Positions 14,868 to 23,625 of a stretch of DNA of 40,958 nucleotides are shown in pieces. A model generated the notes under the pieces. That model searched no databases, was not told where the DNA came from, and worked only from the letters and a program-made list of their open reading frames with translations. Location of the stretch: contig SGPM01000253.1 in NCBI GenBank assembly GCA_004802725.1, forward strand, positions 1 through 40,958, given 5' to 3'. The translations under genes were made by a program, and so were the position numbers. Each line of letters starts with the position of its first letter. Position 1 is the first letter of the stretch. This stretch comes from Antrodiella citrinella (Eukaryota; Basidiomycota; Agaricomycetes; Polyporales; Steccherinaceae).

Positions 14868-16866
14868 TTAGACGAGCTTGGCAAGGGAGATCTGGTTCTG
14901 GGTGACGTCGGTCGAGAAGTAGGCGTTCTTGAGGAACACATCGCCGAGCTAAATCAAGAATCATGCGTAAGTCATCATCCAAACGATAGGGCGCAATGGG
15001 TGAGAGTACTGACCAACCACTCCTGAGCACTACCAACAGTTCCGGAAGAGATACCAGAAACGCAGTCACCAGTGAGATCAGTAGGGTCGACAGGCGTGAA
15101 CAGCAAATCCTGGGGGTTAACGTCGAACGTCTGCGCACCGAAAGTGAGCGCAAACGACACAGACGTGGTGCACGGAATAGTGAAACCACCCTGTCCGTCG
15201 GACTTGGCTCCGGGGATCGCAGCATGGACGGTCGCAGCGTCAGCAGGAGGAGCAACGATGAGGGTGGTTCCGGTGTCGAGGATGGCAGTGCGGCCGCTCA
15301 AGCCGAGGTCCGTGCCGTCAACGGAGAACGAGACAGCGCCCTCCCAGAATCCCTCCTGGTTGACGTTGTTGAAGGTGACGAGCGTGGAGGCGTCGAACTT
15401 GCTGCTATCGAGACCACCGAACGTGACTTCACCGTCGTTCTTGTCGTCGGAGAGACGCGAGATCTTGAATGAAGTGATGGCATCCTGGATAAGGCCGGCC
15501 TGGGCGAGAGACTCGACGGGAGTGAGAGTCTTCTGCTCGGACAAGGACTGTGGAAGGTGAGATGAGCAACAAAGTCTGTTTAAACAGCTACTGCTACTCA
15601 CAGATTGAGCTAAGCCCATCAAACCGTCAAAAGCTGTCAGACGAAATTAGTAAATGGTAACATGTTTCTAGTAGACCGTGTACTTACGAACAGTATCAGC
15701 AGAGAAGTCAACGCTCTCAGTGGTGGCAACACCGAAGGTGTGAGTAGGCAGAGCAAGACCAGCGATGCTAACATCATCCGTGATAATGTCTCCAGAAACG
15801 GATCCAGAACCATAGGTGACCGAGAAAGGGTTACCGGAGTCCACAAAGCTCGAGGAGCTCTGTTCACCGAGGAAAACATGGTTGCCCTGGAGATAGGTGG
15901 CCATCAGAGGCGCATTCGACAGAGAAATAGCGGAGCGGGAAAAGACGTACACAGCCGCCTCCACCTTGGGATTGGCAGCCCTCGGCACCAACCCAGAAAT
16001 CAGCCGAGCCAGAATCCATGAGAAGCTTGAAGTCGCGTGGGGGTGTGCCGATCTGGACGGTTGCGATGTAACCAACATCGTTCGCTCTAAAAAACAGCAG
16101 GAATTAATATCCACCATTCGTTGTTGTATAAGTGACTAAGCTATGAACGCACTCGATATCAAGGCCGAGGGAGTTGCCAGTTGTTGGGGTGTTGGCTGCA
16201 GTCAAACCACCAGAGTTCTGGGCGTTCAAGTCAACCTCGGAGAAACCGGGGCCACTTTCGTCGGCGGTGCTAGTGTTGAGGGCGGCACCAGCGGCAGCAC
16301 TGACATCATGATTCAGAATGAGAACGCATATGCAGACACCAAATGAAGCATCACGTACGGTGCTTGGCCCTGTCCATTCTTGTTGGCTTTCAGACCGTTA
16401 GATTTACCGCCAGTGTCGGCGGTTGGACGAAGGGTAGGAATTCCGTGACGGTTGAACCGCTTGCTGTGCGAACGCTTGCCATAAGCACGCTTCGCAAACT
16501 CAGCTTCGTCGATAGCGAGCAGGCGCTTGTGGATGTTCCTCTTCAACTCGGCATCACTAGGAACATCACGACCGGTCATACGCGCAAAACGCTTCAGACT
16601 GCGGTTGATATTCTGTTGCAAGAACTGTAGAACAACGTAACGGTCAATGAGCGAGCCCGGTCCTCCGATCACCGGCGCCTATCCAAGAAAGTTGGAATAC
16701 TGACCACTTGGGGATGAACTGAGCCATTCGGAACAGACTGGTGGATACGCTTCAAGGGGAGCGTGACGAGGCCGGGGGCGCGTTTGGAAGGCGCAGCGTC
16801 GACAGCGGGGGAAAGAGACACAAGCACGCTTGCGAGGAGCAACACAAAGGAAAGTGCGAGCTGCAT
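14868..16866 (-). CDS. Secreted pepsin-like aspartic protease (family A1)
   Basis: Eight exons from the right: 16866-16705, 16624-16359, 16299-16153, 16086-15951, 15886-15688, 15633-15602, 15547-15014 and 14948-14868, giving 518 residues. A hydrophobic N-terminal signal (MQLALSFVLLLASVLVSLS, cut near AVDA/APS) is followed by a prosegment of about 155 residues with many Lys-Arg pairs (for example FAKRAYGKRSHSKRF), which are likely Kex2-type cleavage sites. The bilobal core has the two catalytic aspartates: Asp216 in MDSGSADFWVG and Asp405 in ILDTGTTLIVAP; the flap is VTYGSGSVSG. The first motif is DSG rather than the common DTG. Expected role is extracellular protein breakdown at acid pH. A TATA box lies about 190 bases upstream. 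Length is longer than average because of the prosegment. Confidence 0.94.
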
Positions 16867-17052
16867 TTCGTAGGACCTGCCTGGGATCTAACGACGGACT
16901 GTGAAGTGAAAAGAAAGTCACGTCTGAAGGAAGATGGCTAATGAGAGACCACAAAAAGCAACACGCAACCAGGCAAAGTAGGCCCTGCCTTGTGTATATG
17001 AGGAGGGGAAGAGAAGGAGGAATATGACCCCACCACGACGGCAGCCGGAGGC

Positions 17053-17061
17053 CCTTATATA
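17053..17061 (-). promoter_or_regulatory. TATA box of the aspartic protease gene
   Basis: On the minus strand the sequence is TATATAAGG, about 190 bases before the ATG at 16866, inside an otherwise gene-free 590-base spacer (16867-17454) between the protease and the crotonase gene. A strong TATA element would suit an inducible secreted enzyme. No other element is assigned. Confidence 0.5.
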
Positions 17062-17454
17062 CAGCATCACGCTTTGGATGGATGGACTTGTTCTTTGCAT
17101 TCGTCCACGGTGATTGTTGTCGCTCGGCTGGCTGGCCGAACGTGCGTTGACCGGGCGAACGAACGGCATGTTGCTTTTCCGAGTCTTCTTGACCATGCAC
17201 AACTGGCGCTTGGCTGAGTCGATCTCGTAGCAACCGGCGTAACGAGGCAACAAAAGTCGATCTTCAAGAGTCTTTGCCTGAACTGAATGACCATCTCGTA
17301 AAACTTGGCGGCCTCAAGCGCCATCGAAGCATGATATCCGCTCAAGAAACTATGTTCAACGTTGTACGCCAGTCGAAGGAACCATCCACATGATAACTCA
17401 ACATACGTAGACGCGGACACGCCAACAAAGCATTGCGCTCATACTGCGCACTTG

Positions 17455-18688
17455 CTATTTATACATGGCCCAACAATAGACCTGACAGAACATACACAAA
17501 TTTCAAAAGACAATCTACAATCTCACCCGTGCAGCTTCATGTTCAACAACAGTGTTGCTCAGGAATATGTCCCTGGTACTGCCCTCTATCACGTCCCTAT
17601 AGAGCTCACGCTGTCCCGCGCATCAGAACTCGTGTCAACCAACTAACAGTACAAAGACATACCTTGGCAAGGCCATAGCTTCCAAGCTGTGCCAAATGCT
17701 CAAGGCTATCCGCCAATTCCTGGGACTTGGCCAAAACGACATCGGTCCCGCCGCTCACAAGGTGGTCGACAAGTCCCGCATCTAGGGCCTCCGATGGCGT
17801 GAATCGATGACCTTCCAAGAAAATCTTGCGAGGCAAGACGCCAGGACACTTCGCTCGCACCAGGTACGTGAAGGATGGCGGAAGGGCGGCACCGAAGTGG
17901 ATCTACGAGCGCAAGAGGTCAGAATTCGAAGTATGAACGCGTCTGAATACGACGGACCTCATTCATGCACAACCATGCGTTACGCGTTTTGCCGTCTACC
18001 ATAACCCTGTAGTCGCAGCATAGAGCCAGGATCAGTCCCCCAGCAAACACATGGCCATTCAGAGCGGCAATGACAGGGACTAAGACGGCTGTGTTAGACG
18101 AAGTTGTGAACAATCAACAATCAAGGAAACGCGTACGAGGGAAGCTGAGCAGTCGACGCAATAGAGGATTGAACACCACTATGGAGCTCTATGAGCAACT
18201 GAGCTGTTCACCGCCTGATAATCCTTCTATACTTGCCAGGGAAGAAGTTAGCACCGTTGTCAGGCTGGCTCATTATATTGTTGAAATCAAGTCCTGTAAC
18301 ATAACTCGTCAGTGTGGATTCACCGAGCTTCACCGAAGTCAAGCATGCAGACTTACCGTTGCTAAAGAATTTGTTCTGCGACCTGTTTCCAACAATGATA
18401 AGGGCACCCTTGCCGCCTTCCTTCTTGGCGTTCTCCTTCGCCGGACCAGGTTGTATATCCTTACGCCAATCACGTTCAACTGCATCGAGAGCAGGCAGGA
18501 TGCATCCTGTGATGAACGACTGAGTCAACCTATTCTCGTCTCCGTTATGGAGTTCAATGATCCACAAAGATGGTTTGGCTGGAAACACATTCAATACAGC
18601 CGTCAAGACGAAAGCATGAATAAACCCTACGATGCGTTACAGTGAGGAGCGCGGGTGCGTTTGCTGGAAATTTGACGGGGAAAGACAT
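17455..18688 (-). CDS. Crotonase-family enzyme (enoyl-CoA isomerase/hydratase-like)
   Basis: Well-supported exons from the right are 18578-18357, 18293-18237, 18178-18137, 18088-17958, 17902-17663, 17610-17527 and a short last exon 17481-17455, about 270 residues. Crotonase features: oxyanion-hole segment NRSQNKFFSNGLDF, then VPVIAALNGHVFAGGLILALCCDYR, and MNEIHFGAALP, where the Glu is placed as in delta3,delta2-enoyl-CoA isomerases; the second hydratase Glu is not obvious. The intron 18236-18179 has a GC donor. The 5' end is unresolved: the likely first exon 18688-18641 (starting MSFPVKFPANAPALLT) and its intron look good but join in the wrong phase by one base, so there may be a sequencing error or another start. 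If the last intron is retained, the stop is at 17515. It may act in unsaturated fatty acid oxidation. Confidence 0.82.
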
Positions 18689-18922
18689 AGCAATTCAGAA
18701 TCCTCTGTTGACTCCTGCTTAGGATATACGCTGGTGGTAATCGTTGGGAAGAGAAGCGTTGGTCGGACGGTTCAACACCATGGTGAGGTTACGAAAGTGG
18801 CGGGAGTGTGAAGAGGTAAGGGGCTCGGGGCGCCGGTACTGCTGGACCGAACGCACCCGCCACGTGTTTCTCCAATCTCACCCAAACACTTTGGTTGCTC
18901 TCCGTTCTGCACGCTACATAAC
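18689..18922. promoter_or_regulatory. Short divergent promoter, crotonase and complex I subunit
   Basis: Only 234 bases separate the probable crotonase start (18688, minus) from the complex I subunit start (18923, plus). Both products would belong to mitochondrial or peroxisomal energy metabolism, so shared control is plausible but only inferred. I see no clear TATA box. Confidence 0.4.
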
Positions 18923-19277
18923 ATGGCCATCGACGAGGCACGATTTGCTGAGCTGAAAAGTGAGTTTACGAAACACGATGGTGCACCACGATGTGTCTAA
19001 CGAATTTTTCGGTGACGCGAACAGAGAAAAAGGAGGCGCAAGACGCATCGCTTCGTGAATCCTGGGTACGGGCCATGGAGGCTCGCATCGTCAACGACAA
19101 CCTCCAGAAGTGTCATCGCATTGAGGGTGTCAATCACTACGAGAAATGCAAGCATCTTGCGGACAGGTACACGGAGATGTTGAAGGATGCAAGGGTGAGC
19201 AACTTCGTCGGTCGTTATGCTGCAGGAATGCTTAATTTGGTCCGCAGGTCAAGGGATACAAGATCATCGACGTATAG
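18923..19277 (+). CDS. Small complex I subunit (NDUFB10/PDSW-like, fungal 12 kDa type)
   Basis: Three exons, 18923-18959, 19025-19194 and 19248-19277, make a 78-residue protein with two introns in phases 1 and 0. The central part RESWVRAMEARIVNDNLQKC, then EGVNHYEKCKHLADRYTEML and the end VKGYKIIDV match the pattern I know from fungal PDSW-type subunits of NADH:ubiquinone oxidoreductase. Two cysteines 14 residues apart could form a disulfide in the intermembrane space. There is no cleavable presequence, as usual for this subunit. Assignment rests on pattern recognition of a short protein, so the exact subunit name is less sure than the complex. Confidence 0.75.
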
Positions 19278-19626
19278 ACGTATAGTTCCTGTACACGCCA
19301 TGATACATATCCTTCGACGTTCCCATGCGTCACATTCCAGTTCTTCATTTGGAAAGGATAGACCATGTCCGCTCATTTACCTGTCACAGAAGCATGAGTT
19401 CTCTCGGGCATGTTGCTGCAACGAAGGTGCGGCCTACAGAAAGCGGAACATATGGATCGCACAATAGCCCGTGACATTGGCATTCCTCGCAGAAGTCAAA
19501 TGAGATCACACGTGAACGAGATAAGTTACAAGCGGATGGAATCAAGCTAGAGCAAGTAATGTGGTTGACGAACGTGACGTAACACAGCAGTGATTATATC
19601 CCAACGGCTAAGATCATTCATATCAT
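19278..19626. other. Convergent spacer, complex I subunit and TRAP-alpha
   Basis: About 350 bases between two convergent gene ends. It holds the 3' untranslated regions of both; nothing else is recognised. Confidence 0.5.
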
Positions 19627-20788
19627 TTACTTTTTGCCCTTGCGTTTCCTTCCCTCGGCACCGCTCAGCTCAGCTCCGCTGGTCTCCTCACCACTCGTCG
19701 CTGCTGTTCCGGATTTGGTCTTCTTGGCTTTGGGCTTCTTCAAGTGGTGCTCGGGGATCCATTCCTCTTGGTATCCACCTGCACCTGTAGCGGTGACGGG
19801 GCCGACCGGTGCGCTGACAGCGGGAGCTTTCCGAATCTTCTTGGCTTGTTCAGGGAAGAGGGTAAGGTAGGTGTAGTAGCCAGCAGCGCCGACGAGGCCC
19901 AAGACGATGAGGTAAGTGATCCACCTGAGAGCTTGTGAACAAACTATCACCACAAAAGATGTGTGTATACGTACAATTTGATGTCGAAGATGGAACCTTC
20001 GGGTTCAACGACAGTGACAACGGAATCGTAGGCAGTCACACGATACTTCTGGCCCTGCATGAGAAATACAGCATGAGCATCTGCATCTGACGAAACGTAA
20101 GAAGCTGTAAGTGACGTACATCTGCGGTGTGCTCGAGCCAGAGGTTCAATCGAACGTCTCCGGGCTATATATCACCTCTATGTAAGATGTTGGGCATGCT
20201 CAGCAAAGGTTATTGCGTACCTTGAACCTGAACAAGGACTTGTATGAGTACGATTTCACAACACAAATTCCAAGTACTCACTCGCTGTGGACTGCATACG
20301 GAAGAGACAGCTTGGCACCCTGAATCAAGGGCAGTTTCAACGCTTGCGCCGTGATCTGTTCATATGACATGTCAGAGGGACACAGCAGGTAGACGGACAA
20401 GATGAACGTACGTTCTTGACGAGCTTGTTACCCTCCGTTGAGTGGAATGATCCAGCAATGTTCTCCAAAGTGATATCACGGTCAGACTTGTTCTCGACCA
20501 ACACAACGAGTTTATTGCTTTCGCCATTGACCACATCTGCAAATCCTTCGTCAGCAACTCATTGGACGCGAAACAACGACCAGACGTACGACCAAATACA
20601 TTAGCCTCCGCAAAGGAAGCCACAGCAAGCACCTCAGGCTCCGTCGCATCTACAGGAGCTTCACAAACCGTCAGCATGCGACCACTTCTTCACTACAAAA
20701 CCGCATGTGACTTACATGCCACAGCGCCGATGAGCGACCACAATGCTGCAAAACCTGCGCCATATCCAAGAAGTGTTTGGAAGCGCAT
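19627..20788 (-). CDS. Translocon-associated protein subunit alpha (TRAP-alpha/SSR1-like)
   Basis: Eight exons from the right: 20788-20716, 20658-20590, 20536-20412, 20355-20282, 20227-20221, 20164-20120, 20054-19975 and 19924-19627, for 256 residues in frame. The protein is an ER membrane component next to the Sec61 channel. It has an N-terminal signal (MRFQTLLGYGAGFAALW), a lumenal domain with VNGESNKLVVLVENKSDRD and SLPYAVHSEFKPGDVRLNLW, one transmembrane helix at about 159-179 (WITYLIVLGLVGAAGYYTYL), and a basic cytosolic tail ending RKRKGKK. Exon 5 is only 7 nt (GTTCAAG, coding the end of Glu plus Phe-Lys), and it is needed to restore the conserved EFKPGD. The yeast relative is Irc22. 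Identification is good. Confidence 0.9.
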
Positions 20789-21204
20789 TGCCGGCCAGAA
20801 AAAACGAAAGTTGAAACCGAAGGTAGTTTGAGAGGGGGTATGTATTGGTGAGAAGGTTTGGAGCTTTGACTTGATCGTCTCTTGCCACGTCCCAGGTACG
20901 GCTGTCCAAAACGGGAAATCCGAATAACACGTGCTCTCGACACGTGAGGGAGCGCAACGCGTCGTTCTTGGTGTCGACAGCGATGTATATGCTGTGTCTT
21001 ACTAGATGATCACACAAGTGACATGTGCATAGCCGTAGCATATAGAAAGAGATAGGGAGACACGGGTGGAGTAGTATAATACAGCAAAATGAGTATGCAC
21101 CGCGATAAAAGGAGTTTACGAGACAACTCAGAATGAAGAACCTCAAAGCAAACGACATATCACGACCTCTATAAAAGAGCGTTCATGGAGAGTAGCTGGA
21201 ATGA

Positions 21205-22596
21205 TCATGCCGTCGATGAAGTGCCAGCTTTTCTCTTCAAGAGCTCCTTGGCCATCTCCTCCGGATCAGCTTCTGTGCTAGGAAGCCAGAAAGCCTATAA
21301 CACACATCAGCACAAGAGAACATATACAAGAAAAAAGTCGAGCACTCACCAGCTCCTGACCAGCACTACACAGCATCGCCAGCCGCGGATTGAACTTGAC
21401 ACATCTCGACGGACCATGATGACCCTCCAGTTTGATGACGGGCTGAAGTCGTACAGGATGCACCTTCGGGTCAATGGATCCAGCCCTCTTTGGCAGGTTC
21501 TGGACATCCCACATGACTATCTTCCCGTCTAAGCTTCCCCCAACCACGAACTTGCTATCCGGTGTCCACCCAACCTCCTCCCCACTGATACCCCGTTGCG
21601 GCTCGATGCTGATTTGCTGGGACATCTTCTTCCGCTCCAGCCCTATGTGCCCCTCCAACTTCGCGATTAGATGTCCTTCGAAAGCATCCAATACATAGTG
21701 CGCGTCTCCAGAACAGCCGACCAGAATGTACTCCCCATTGGAAGAGAAGGATAGGGATGACATGTAGATGCCGCGTGGCGGGTAGCTTATGAGAGCAAGT
21801 GTCGGGTCGTCGAGCGTAATGACCATGAACGGCGCCTTGTCAAAGTTCGCGACGTCATAGAGGAGGATGCGGGAGTACTGATTCACGGCCACGGCGAAGA
21901 CCAATCCAGAGGAGTCGTATGCGACGATCGGTGTGGCGGGAAGGTTCAGCAAGCCACGACAATTGGGACTTCGAAGATCCCATAGTCGTACAGTCTTGTC
22001 CAGGGAGCCGGACATGAAGCCATCGTCTACTGGAGAGACTTCGAGAGAGATCACACGGTCTTTGTGACCTCTAAAGTAGGCGAGATACTTGTTGTCGTGG
22101 AGCGAATGATACCGCACGGTGTCGTCCTCCTTGGTAGAAGCATGAATAATGGCCGTGTTCTTGTGCGTGAATCGTGGTAGGTCAACACCGTATTTCTTCG
22201 AATTCAGGGTCTTCACAACTCTAAAGAATCCGGTAAGTCAATGCGGGGAGTGTTGGGGTATGGATGCACTCGCTTGGCGGTCTTACAACTATACAGACGG
22301 AACGTCTCATCCTCCCCCGCCGTAATAACTTGATCCCCCCTGTCATCAAAGCTAACTCCTGTAATCTGTCTCGGTGTGATGACTTGCTGTCGCGATGGGT
22401 TTGCGGAGGGAGATGGTGGTGGCACTTGTTCTACTGCAGTTTTGATGATTCTGCCCGGTTTTAGACGTCCCTTATACGATACTTTTTGTAAGTTATGTAT
22501 ACTGAGAACATGATCACGAAGACGTACCAAAAGTTGAGCAGTCAAGGTGACCATGGGCACTGCGCCACCATCGTGTTGTGAAGTGCCCGGGGCCAT
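21205..22596 (-). CDS. swd2: WD40 protein Swd2/WDR82 (COMPASS and 3'-end processing factor)
   Basis: Exons from the right are 22596-22528, 22470-22287, 22218-21350 and 21294-21205, about 403 residues. Swd2 is shared by the Set1/COMPASS histone H3K4 methyltransferase and the cleavage-polyadenylation machinery. Diagnostic runs are SKKYGVDLPRFTHKN, RYHSLHDNKYLAYFRGH, SPVDDGFMSGSLDKTVRLWD and RSPNCRGLL, ending with LCSAGQELAFWLP. The exon 2/3 junction is odd: the best canonical splice (donor GTAAGA at 22286) removes six codons of a family-conserved stretch after LYSC, while keeping them (CKTAKR, to about 22272) needs a non-canonical splice. Intron 1 is 57 nt, stop-free and in frame. Start chosen at 22596; an internal Met at residue 15 is possible. 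Confidence 0.92.
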
Positions 22597-22709
22597 TGAG
22601 CGAGGTCGTGAGTCAAGAGAGGTCAAGGGAGGCGCGGAGTTTGAAACAACATTTTGAGCTTCGACGCCCACCACGACCAGGACCTCTTCCACTCTTATTT
22701 CATAACAGT
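22597..22709. promoter_or_regulatory. Compact bidirectional promoter, Swd2 and Rpb5
   Basis: Only 113 bases lie between the two start codons on opposite strands. Both encode core parts of the RNA polymerase II transcription apparatus. The region must contain both leaders and at least part of both promoters. No TATA box is visible, as expected for constitutive housekeeping genes. Confidence 0.6.
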
Positions 22710-23625
22710 ATGTCGGAACAGGACGAATCCGCAAAACTTTGGAGAGTGAATAGAACGATTCATGAACTGGTCAAGGATAGAGTGCGCACTTCGTGTCTTA
22801 TGTTCTCCTATGCGGTCTCATGACATTCCGGACTCTGGCCAGGGCTTTCAAGTTTCCGAGGAGGAAATAAACATGGACCTTGCGACTTTTCGCGCGACAT
22901 ACACATCTGGAGGAGGGAATTTAGAGTGCGTAGATATATTTTGGACGTTGTACGGAGACTGATGAGATACGACTTTCAGGCGAGGGCAGCTAAACTTCTT
23001 CACAAACCACAAAGACAAACCGTCGGAACAGATCTTCGTTTTTTTTTCGGACGAGAAGAGCGTCGGTGTTAAGACAATGCGAAAGTACGTTTCTACTCTT
23101 TCATTATGATGTAGCTCGAAGGTTCTGAGGTCGGCGGTGTAGACTGTTGGGTATATTGGAGGAGAAGACCATCAGCCAAGGTGTGATTGTGTTCCCCGGG
23201 AATATGACACCTTCCGCGCGAAAAGTATGTTGTTAGTTTGTGTTTCTGCGAATTTGCCAGTTCTTTATCGTGTTTCTGCGCCACAGGTTATCGTAGCTAT
23301 GGCTTCCACCTACAAACTGGAGGAATTCTCTGAGTCAGACCTCTTGGTCAACATCACGCACCATACCCTTGTTCCAAAACATGAAGTCCTGACTCTGGAG
23401 CAGAAGAAGATCCTGCTGGAGAAGTAGTGCGTATATCCAATTCCAACGTCTATACCCGACTTCTCAATTTTGTGTTCCAGCCGACTAAAGGAAACACAAC
23501 TTCCTCGAATTCAACTCGCTGATCCTGTGGCGCGCTATTATGGATTACGTCGGGGTATCGTCGTCAAGATCACTCGACCCAGTGAAACTAGCGGACGGTA
23601 TGCCAGCTATCGGATTTGCTTCTAA
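22710..23625 (+). CDS. rpb5: RNA polymerases I, II and III shared subunit Rpb5 (RPABC1)
   Basis: Six exons, 22710-22781, 22843-22925, 22980-23084, 23143-23224, 23287-23426 and 23481-23625, join perfectly to 208 residues, the usual length. Rpb5 sits in the lower jaw of all three nuclear polymerases near downstream DNA. The N-terminal jaw part begins [20 protein letters not shown]; the C-terminal assembly domain is unmistakable: [20 protein letters not shown], then [20 protein letters not shown] and the [16 protein letters not shown] end. The start is the first ATG and overlaps nothing. It is transcribed divergently from Swd2. Confidence 0.96.
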
